A program made the position numbers and the translations under genes. The notes under the pieces are model-generated. The model did no database searches. It saw only the letters and a program-made list of their open reading frames with translations, and was not told the DNA's origin. From Phoronis australis (Eukaryota; Phoronida; Phoronidae), in contig NMRA01000510.1 of the NCBI GenBank assembly GCA_002633005.1, positions 127,438-191,437 on the forward strand: DNA of 64,000 nt, given 5' to 3'. Shown here piece by piece: positions 56,501-64,000 of the stretch. Numbering within the stretch: position 1 is the stretch's first letter; every line of letters starts with the position of its first letter.

Positions 56501-59500
56501 TTGTTGATCTCTAGCAATTTGTCTCATGCGAATAACTTTGAGACGTTTTTTTATCTAAGTTTTGAATACTAATACAACAACTTACATAAATTAGTTGCCT
56601 TGTGTTGTGATTTGCGATTAATGAACACCTAGCATAGCGATTTCAAGGTTTTTCTTCTGAAAAAATGCGCACCGCCTGACCGCGCTCTAATGTTATTGAA
56701 TTGTCTGCTGTCAACTTGTCGAGTGCGGGGGTTAACCTCCGCTAGAGTAAACATAATAAGGTATTTATGAATACTGTGCCGCAGTAGCGGCATACCCACC
56801 TAACAATATATTCTAAAGGCAGGTTTATTAACTTAACAATAGAGACAGGCGGTGAGCTGATTTATAAGTCATCGCCTTCGGATTTTACTGCCTTTGTTGA
56901 TGGAACAACACATCGATGGAGGGTTACCTCCGACACAGATACATGTATTATCAACTCGGGTTGACCTACACTTAGTGATTTAAAACGAATCGCATAAAAC
57001 ATTTACGAATCCTGGAATGTGTGTACATCTTTCATTCCTGAAAAGTTGGCCAGCCAAAAAGATATCAAGGGCATTTAAAGTGACATAAACGGCGGACAAT
57101 GAGGAAGCATGAATGAAATACTCAAAAGTAGAATAGCCTTTACACGAATTTATCTCAGACGGCCTTCACAAAGCCTGTCCTTTGAAAATACTTGTTTCCT
57201 TACGTGAATATACTTGCTTTGCTTTTCCAGTGTTTTCGCAAAAATCTGCGAGGTCAACTTGACCCTCGACTGTCGCAAACTCACAAAATTTCAACGTTCA
57301 AGCATTATTTCCACATTGGTCTGGTAATAGTTACCCCCAAAATTCCTTTGTTTAGCAGTTATGATTTTCAGCTAATCGGGGTTTCAAAGCGAGTTGAACA
57401 CATGATTTAGGAAAGCAAGTTTTGTTTAGAGGACTAGTTATGTCGCCGACTGGTCGAGATCATTCGTTTATTAAAGAATTGAAATGTTAGTCACAGACTA
57501 AAAACATCAGAAGCTTTTTAAAAACAATTTTAGATTTACCAATCAACCAAAAGTAAGCACGAATGTTGAGATATTTATGGGAGATTAATCTTTCGGCCTC
57601 GGCAGGAAGGACTTCGATCAAAATACTAACTGCGTTATATAGCCTCTATTTAAGCATAGTAAGCCTAACCTAAGAACGTGACAGTAAATGTAAATAATAA
57701 AGTTTGATAATAAACTGTAATGAAACTATTTCACCAAGGTGGAATGTCAGTCCAAGTGTCGGTGAAAAGACAAGACCTTGAGTGTTTGACACAAACTAAC
57801 CCTACCGCAGGGCGGTTTTTGTCCGGGGCACTCCATCCTCGTCTAGCATTAAGTATATCTACTTCCTGTTAAATTCGAGTAAAAAATATCGGATACTAAC
57901 CCGACATTTACTCCAACTGCGTTAAAAACAAGTGACTGTTGATGACAGACAAGATAAACACATTCAACCAAAGAAAAAGTTTAATATGACGCACAATTAC
58001 GCCTCGTCAACGGAATAAGGTTACCCTGATCCCACTCAGTCAGTTTTGCATGACGCATTCACAATAAAGATATTGCCTCGGTCGAACTACAAATCTCCAG
58101 TTTCCCCATAAACTAAAGAAGTACACCGTGACAATATCTGACCTGGATTGCATAAAACTTCAAAACTTATCCGCTGGACCAAGTTCGATTGTTGCGTAAC
58201 GTTAACTGTATTGTTCGAAAATAGCAACCTAACGCGTGGAAATGCGACTTCATTTTTGCTATCGATCATACAAGTTTTAAACAACCGGCTTCTGACGTTT
58301 TAAATACATAGAATTTGGAGAACGCTTTCTTCGATGTTGACCGTTTGTTAACGGGAAAATAACTTGCAATACCAATTTAGGTGTTTCATCTAGTGCTTAA
58401 ACCTATTGACTGGGCAATAGAAAAATGCAAAGTAAATTTCTATTATGATTGTCACCTTAGGTTTAGAAACAATAAAACTTCTATATTTGTGACTGCAAAA
58501 TGACTACAGACCGTCAGACATAAGTCAAAATTTAGGAAACTTCTTTGCACAGGCAGTCCAGCTCTCGATGCAGCCATCGGCAGAGTGGATCATTTTGCAT
58601 GAGCTTTTCAGACTACAGAACCCTCCACAATTGCTCCTAATTTCAACATAATCCTTTTGGGTATCAAATGTATATGAACATACGTGTACATTCATCAGCA
58701 GGCTATAACGGTATGGAGTGAATGCTCGAATGGCAAATAAAAAATGAGACGCATTCTTCACTATAATATCCACTGAAGGGGAGTTAGTGTAGATTTCATC
58801 AACGATAAATTCTAAAGACATGTAGGAGGTCAAGCAACTTTGACTATAGAAATAAGGACTAGTTTCACTGTAACTCGATGAACAACATTCCACAGACAAA
58901 CGTCATCATTACCTACTGAGTGAAAAAGAAAACGCTGCCACCAGCCTAGTCTGAACTACTCAATTCGTTTTACACCAGGCCACTAAAGTCTATTATATTT
59001 TTATTTGCGATGTATGCAAACGAAACAATACAAAGACCACACGCCGAATTAACTCTGAAGTCATTGGGCATCGATTACCGTTATTCAAATTTTACGATTT
59101 ACAATTTTCAGAAAAAAATATTTTGTAATAATAAAAATCTAGTTCTAGCCAAAGTATCGAAGTTCGAAAACATAGTAAATTTTTATCCTAAAGACTGGCC
59201 AAAGAGAACAAAACTTACTGAGAGCAATATCATAAGAGTATTCCAATTCCCTGTCGCACGTCGAATGTCAAAAATTCAAGAACAACTTAATTTAATAACC
59301 CTTAGTGTCGTTTGTCCTTCCGCCTCGATATGACTCATTGTCGCGTGTAACGTCAATTCGTATAAAACACTAGGGTTCACATTGTAGCCACATTCTTTTG
59401 ATACGCAATGAAAGTATGTTTTGTTTGTTGAAGGAAATTACTTCTTCATATTTAAAATTAAATTTTCATCTTTGGTGGTATCCAAAAATGAGTCACAAAG

Positions 59501-62019
59501 TTGCTGGGGACATATAAAATTAGACATATGAAGCCAGGACTGGTGTTAAAACCAGAATAATTATATCCTATTCATTTTAAGATCAAACAATTTTGGTATG
59601 CTTAATTAAAACCACAATCAAAAAAGCGGCTGGGCCTCAAAATATAATGAATAGTTTTTGTTTGACATGAAACGTGAGATAAACTGTGGCAGATGAATTG
59701 GGCAACTTTATGGCTTCTGAAGGTGAACGGAAACTGTAATTAAGAAATTACAGTCAAATTAACATAAGTTTCAATTTTCTCACAACTGATTTCTACACCA
59801 CGTCGATGGTACTGAAGTGTGCTCACCTAGCCGTCACGGTGACGAGCACACGTACATGTTGTAGCAACAGTTCTGCCCGCAGTGTGCGATTGCCAACAAG
59901 GTTTTGTTGCTGCAATTCATGCACCAGTGAGCCCTTGGATATAATTCCGTAGTCGACAGAAGGTGTATTAAGGACGTGAGGCTCAGGTATGTGATATACA
60001 AGGTCAGAGTTCCTACGAAGAGGGCCTATTCCGATTTAATGCTCTTCGGAATCAAAATTCAATAAATAGCCTGTTAGTTGTATTAAAAATCAACACAAAA
60101 TGATTATGTTGTAGGAAAGAAAACGTTCAACGACAGAGAGTCTGTTTACATTGTTGACACTCTACACAGGGTCACTTCATTTTTAGTATTCCTCGCTTGA
60201 CGTATGGACATTTTTTTCGTGATGAAAGGGTGGTTATCCTGATACTTTCCAACAGCACAACCCTATCAAAATACGTATTACAGTCAATACCAACGGCACT
60301 ACGACGCGTGTTAACTGTGGGACGCAGTGTAGTGCGACGCAAGTCGCTTAAGAAAATCGGAAGTGTTTCTAGTAGACACGGCCAGTCACATTTACTTTGG
60401 TAACTGTCACCCATTTTGATTATGAATTTTGTCACCATTTTTTATCAGGGACGACATCTGTCGTGCTGACATAGTATTACATAAAAACGTCAAAAAGTAA
60501 GCAGGCGTCAGCCAGCACCACAATGAGATTCCCGGTGGACATATTCTTTTGTGTTGTTGGTGACGACAACGGTTTAATATGGTCTTAATAGAATGCATGC
60601 TCACATTACAAAAATCTCAAGAGTTCTTAATTTGTAAATATGACAATTTTGTGGCCTGTTTAGTTCAAGTGCACGTGTGTGAGGTCTTGAAATTGCGGTT
60701 ATGTGACCCTAGAAAAAAGTCTAAATTTGGTTGACTTCAGAACATCATCTGTCGGAGATTACTTTTCAGATTCAAACGAAACGTTCAGACATCGTATTTT
60801 AGGCATTCTCCAAAATGTGCTTAGTCGTTTTTAAATGTTCCGCATTGACATAAAGGGCAGTAAAAATGATTTTTACCATTTTTATGAAAAAGTCAAAAGT
60901 TACATCAAACGAAAAGGAAAGGATTTAAATAAACTGTAATAGGGTTTTTGAAATCAAATGTTATCTTTAGCATTTACACCAAAGGAAATTTGGGTCATGT
61001 TTTAATACTTTTATCTTGCTACATTTATCGTTGTTGAAAATTTGAATTAAAAAGACATGGCCAAACAAATCTGTTAAAATTCTGCAGATTTTGTACTTTC
61101 AACGCCATCTTGCTAAGTTCTATAGTTTTGTAACTAAATGGCTGAATGCACAAACTTGACGATATGTTCCCTCATAAACTTACGCTTCGTCATTGTAACG
61201 AAAACGAAATGGACTCGAAATTCTCAAATTACGTTTGTCTAACTAGTATATCCAAATCAAAATTGAGCCGTATTTGAAACTCTGTCTCATGAAAACATCC
61301 GAGTCATCTGTTGCCACCCGAGAAGTGAATGCAATTTGACATGTCAAATATAAGGTCAAAATCTTAAAAACGAAATGTTATTTAAGACAAATTACGACGA
61401 GAATTAGCGAAGTTCTGTACGTGAGAGCTTCCAGTCGCGATGAATCGTTAAGGATATTTACTCGGCTGCCCTCACCACCAGATTCCATCAGTTATTAAAT
61501 GCCGTACTTTATGGGTTAGAGGCACCAGAACAGGGTCAGTCATTGTTCGCAACATGACTCTGTCTAAAGTTTTTCATACTAATTGATGAATACAGGCGCA
61601 CAATTCTTATCAGCGTTGCATCTCTTGATCCAGTGGGTATACAATGGCAATGACCCCTTTCGGTGATGTCATAGGCCAAGAATGACGAAAGAACACTAGC
61701 TGGCGATGTTGGCGGTATTAGCAGTAACCTTGCACTCATCGCGAGTGCACTTAATAAGAACTGGCTTTGACTTTATTCTAGGCTTTAATTTAAAGTTTGA
61801 GGCTTCCCGCTCCCGCCATCGGCCACACACGTACATGTAGACAGTTCAAAACATTTTGTTTGCAATTCGATTCAATGACACTTGAATTACATTTGGCCTT
61901 TCTTGAAAATTTGAAAACAATATCCTATTGCCTCCCTACACGGACGTACCTACATCATCTTAGAGGAGTGAAGTCGTAGACTGAGGGAACACCTTATTTG
62001 AGAGCGGCACCACAAAAAA
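47535..62019. other. long non-coding stretch
   Basis: About 14.5 kb with no exon, RNA gene or transposase that I can identify. Frames are short and motif-free, except the Cys-rich one at 58525-58899. Small inverted repeats exist (for example TTGCGTA-ACGC-TACGCAA near 48817-48834, and GGGCCTTAAGATT against AATCTAAGGCCC at 48710-48740). It could be the 5'UTR intron of the LRR gene, intergenic DNA, or both. Confidence 0.45.
58525..58896 (-). CDS. cysteine-rich ORF, unrecognised
   Basis: A frame of about 124 codons ending TGA, with about ten cysteines (NCGGFCSLKSSCKM, DGCIESWTACAKKF). It has no in-frame ATG at its start, so if real it would be an exon; an acceptor-like GAGTTACAG lies near 58871-58879. 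No family recognised. The composition looks more protein-like than neighbouring frames, but chance is possible. Confidence 0.22.
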   Translation of the reverse strand, partial: SVECCSSSYSETSPYFYSQSCLTSYMSLEFIVDEIYTNSPSVDIIVKNASHFLFAIRAFTPYRYSLLMNVHVCSYTFDTQKDYVEIRSNCGGFCSLKSSCKMIHSADGCIESWTACAKKFPKF

Positions 62020-62199
62020 TTAGAAACGACGCAGAACCAGCCGAATACATGTGCCAAGAAATTCAATCACGGGGCGTTGAACGTCAACAAATTTCGCTAC
62101 TTCAGGAAGTAAGCGCAGTTCGACTTGGCGTGGCATCCTCTGGCCATATCCGGGGTCGCCTAATCTTGAGTTGACAGGCACTTGGGTGGTAGAACAACC
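62020..62199 (-). CDS. short ORF with MGC N-terminus, possible first exon
   Basis: The ATG at 62197-62199 opens MGCSTTQVPVNSRLGDPGYG then QRMPRQVELRLLPEVAKFVD; 60 codons to a TAA. MGCS is a classic N-myristoylation plus palmitoylation start, and the codons look normal. The end may instead be a splice donor (GTATTC after GGCACAT). No homologue recognised and no downstream partner exon found. Confidence 0.3.
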   Translation of the reverse strand, partial: GCSTTQVPVNSRLGDPGYGQRMPRQVELRLLPEVAKFVDVQRPVIEFLGTCIRLVLRRF

Positions 62200-62730
62200 C
62201 ATCTTGAACCTACACACGTACAGCATACTATACTAGTGACGTAATACTCAATAATAAACACAACAGAGGTGCTGTCCTTGAAAAACTAGATGAAGAACGC
62301 TGACAACCAAGAAGAACCAAAACGTAAATGCGCTATCTAGTATTGCAACAAGATCAGCTATTTTCGCACAAATGAAACACACAAAAGTTGACTTTTTTAA
62401 TTTAGACCACAAAATGGCGGAGAATGGAATATTACTGAAAGAAGCGTAATGACGGTCTTGCACTAATCGTTGACTCTCGACGCAGTCATAGATTTTCAGG
62501 GTTTCAGTTACAATATGCTTTTTACAAGCAACATAGACCCGGTAAAGTAGAGCGTGGATATGCGTCCAAAGCATGCATGGTGGCAACGGCAAGAATATAA
62601 AGAATGCTAATTGTTTCAAAGTTGCTACAAAGCGGTACAGCAGTCAGACCTGTTTGACAGTCAAGGGTACACAACTGCCTAATTCCATGTAAGTCCTTTA
62701 AAAGTATCGAGACAAGCTGGGAAAATGTGC

Positions 62731-63111
62731 TCATTCTCCAAAACAGGCCCATTTAACAAGGTTGCTCACACTAAACTCATGTCTCACAACCATCGCCGAA
62801 CTCTCATTCTCGGGAAATACACAGTTTCCAGCCAAAATCATTACCACAAACAAGAAGGTCACACCCTCCACAGGAAGAGCAGGACGAATAGCTACAACAA
62901 CTGGGTCTGTAACTAAACCAGATTTTAAATGGATCCTGTGGAGAGTGACTGATACATCATTTAGTGCAACATCCCTAACAGAGCTGTTAGACATTCGAGT
63001 TTTATGAGAAGGCCGCAAAATACTTTGTAACAGGATGGATCTCCTACTACCCATATCTCTTAAACAGTACACACCATGGATTTTTGCACATTTCGAATTA
63101 CCGGTGGCCAC
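62731..63111 (-). CDS. unrecognised ORF
   Basis: 126 codons including SVRDVALNDVSVTLHRIH, VVVAIRPALPVEGVTFLFVV and GNCVFPENESSAMVV. The alternating beta-strand-like pattern is protein-like, but I cannot assign a family. Could be an exon or a decayed one; no flanking exons found. Confidence 0.25.
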   Translation of the reverse strand: MATGNSKCAKIHGVYCLRDMGSRRSILLQSILRPSHKTRMSNSSVRDVALNDVSVTLHRIHLKSGLVTDPVVVAIRPALPVEGVTFLFVVMILAGNCVFPENESSAMVVRHEFSVSNLVKWACFGE

Positions 63112-63328
63112 AGACTAAATGTATGACGTAAAATTTAGCCAAATCCATGATTATTTTGTGTCATTAGCTCGAAATTTTGATTTCTCTTTCAATTTTGCCA
63201 ATTTTCACATTTCCCGCCATGTTACATCATGGGTTGAACACAAGAGATCAGCGACTAGCATTGAATAACGGCGGAGAGTAGGGAATTTGAAAGCGACAAC
63301 GATTATGAGCAAGAAATGAACAAATACT

Positions 63329-63517
63329 ATGAAGAAACGTACGAGAATGGTGGCCAGGATGACGAAACGGGGGTTGCACGAAAGCGAGAACGAGTTTGAT
63401 ATGTTTTCAGCTGCGTACTTTTCTATTTTGAGGCCTTACGAACTGGATCCTCCCGCTAGAGAAGCGGCCTCGGGCTCGGCCAGTCAACCCAGTCATCCAA
63501 CAGACGATCCTGAATAA
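63329..63517 (+). CDS. weak ORF with LRPYELDP motif
   Basis: Encodes a Lys/Arg-rich start then FSILRPYELDPPAREAASGS and an acidic/Pro end. The RPYxxxP phrase recalls the N-terminal segment of P2X7-intracellular-domain-like proteins that are abundant in marine invertebrates, but the core zinc-binding part is not visible before the window edge. The ATG choice is arbitrary. Confidence 0.25.
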   Translation: MKKRTRMVARMTKRGLHESENEFDMFSAAYFSILRPYELDPPAREAASGSASQPSHPTDDPE

Positions 63518-63565
63518 AGAGCCGATGTTTCTGAATAGTAAATATTGTCCTTTATTGAACCAGGC

Positions 63566-63776
63566 CTTCATCGTAACATCTCCTCTGATTGGAGTAGTGT
63601 TTCGACAGAACACAGAGTGGCTCCGGACAGAATCGCTTGGTCCACGCTGAAGTCCCACACTCTCGTTCGGCGCACGAAGCGATGCCACTACTGCGCAACT
63701 TTGGCGTCCTTCGGAACACCGAGACGTTCTCCGTCTGACTGCTGTTGCTGCAGCCTCCGCAAACACATCTTTTCAT
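63566..63776 (-). pseudogene. THAP zinc-finger remnant with frameshift and stop
   Basis: From the ATG at 63774-63776: MKRCVCGGCSNSSQTENVSV FR, giving C-x4-C-S-N like THAP fingers. After a frame change near 63711 the next frame reads PKDAKVAQ, a TAG at 63688-63690, then WHRFVRRTRVWDFSVDQAIL and LCSVE, where LCS-EH would be expected. The frameshift, stop and lost His indicate a pseudogene, provided the base calls are right. Confidence 0.6.
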
Positions 63777-64000
63777 CCCTCTACGAACCTTCTCGACGCT
63801 AAATATACTTTACTTTCACTTCACTCTATACACTTAGTTGCTGATCCGAACAGTGTGCCGAACGACTTGGGTTCAACCCATGACGTTGCACATAATTGTT
63901 ATTTTTTTCAAATTTTACGTGTTTCTTTATGAGCTGTGCACTAAAGGCACTGAAATCAAGTAAGATATAATAATAAAATTTATTTTGAGGTACTAGACTC

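Overview
Eukaryotic nuclear DNA, almost certainly from an intron-rich, AT-rich invertebrate. The protein-coding exons read most easily against vertebrate orthologues, and the introns are full of small DNA-transposon remnants. A marine deuterostome (hemichordate, echinoderm or cephalochordate grade) is my best guess, but nothing in the window fixes the phylum. No prokaryotic operons, CRISPR arrays or viral genes were seen. Layout: (1) About 2,015-27,861 on the minus strand is a NEK1-type NIMA-related kinase gene. I could assemble 27 consecutive coding exons whose lengths keep one open frame through 26 GT-AG introns (946 complete codons); the 3' end lies beyond base 1. (2) 27,862-28,377 is a compact head-to-head promoter region. 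(3) 28,378-41,382 on the plus strand is a complete three-exon NDUFA2 gene (95 aa, complex I accessory subunit B8), with its small exons spread over 13 kb by two introns of 6.1 and 6.7 kb. These introns hold a tRNA-related repeat cluster, a THAP-domain remnant, a PIF/Harbinger-like MITE, a LINE reverse-transcriptase remnant, palindromes and long arrays of a degenerate repeat of about 140 bp. (4) 41,383-46,343 is intergenic, with one hairpin element and one undetermined base. (5) 46,344-47,513 on the minus strand is a single-coding-exon, secreted or GPI-anchored leucine-rich-repeat protein, with a splice acceptor immediately before its ATG implying an upstream 5'UTR exon. (6) 47,520-62,019 is about 14 kb with no recognisable coding exon; it may be the 5'UTR intron of the LRR gene or intergenic. 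(7) 62,020-64,000 holds a few weak ORFs and a broken THAP-domain sequence at the right edge. NEK1 (DNA-damage and primary-cilium kinase) and NDUFA2 (respiratory complex I) have no shared pathway that I know of; what links them here is the shared promoter interval. The most distinctive structures not explained by genes are the ~140-bp repeat family with a CCCTAGTGGCA-like core, present in both orientations at four or more intronic sites; a triplicated splice acceptor at NEK1 exon 12; several TIR elements with identifiable target-site duplications; and two independent decayed THAP domains.
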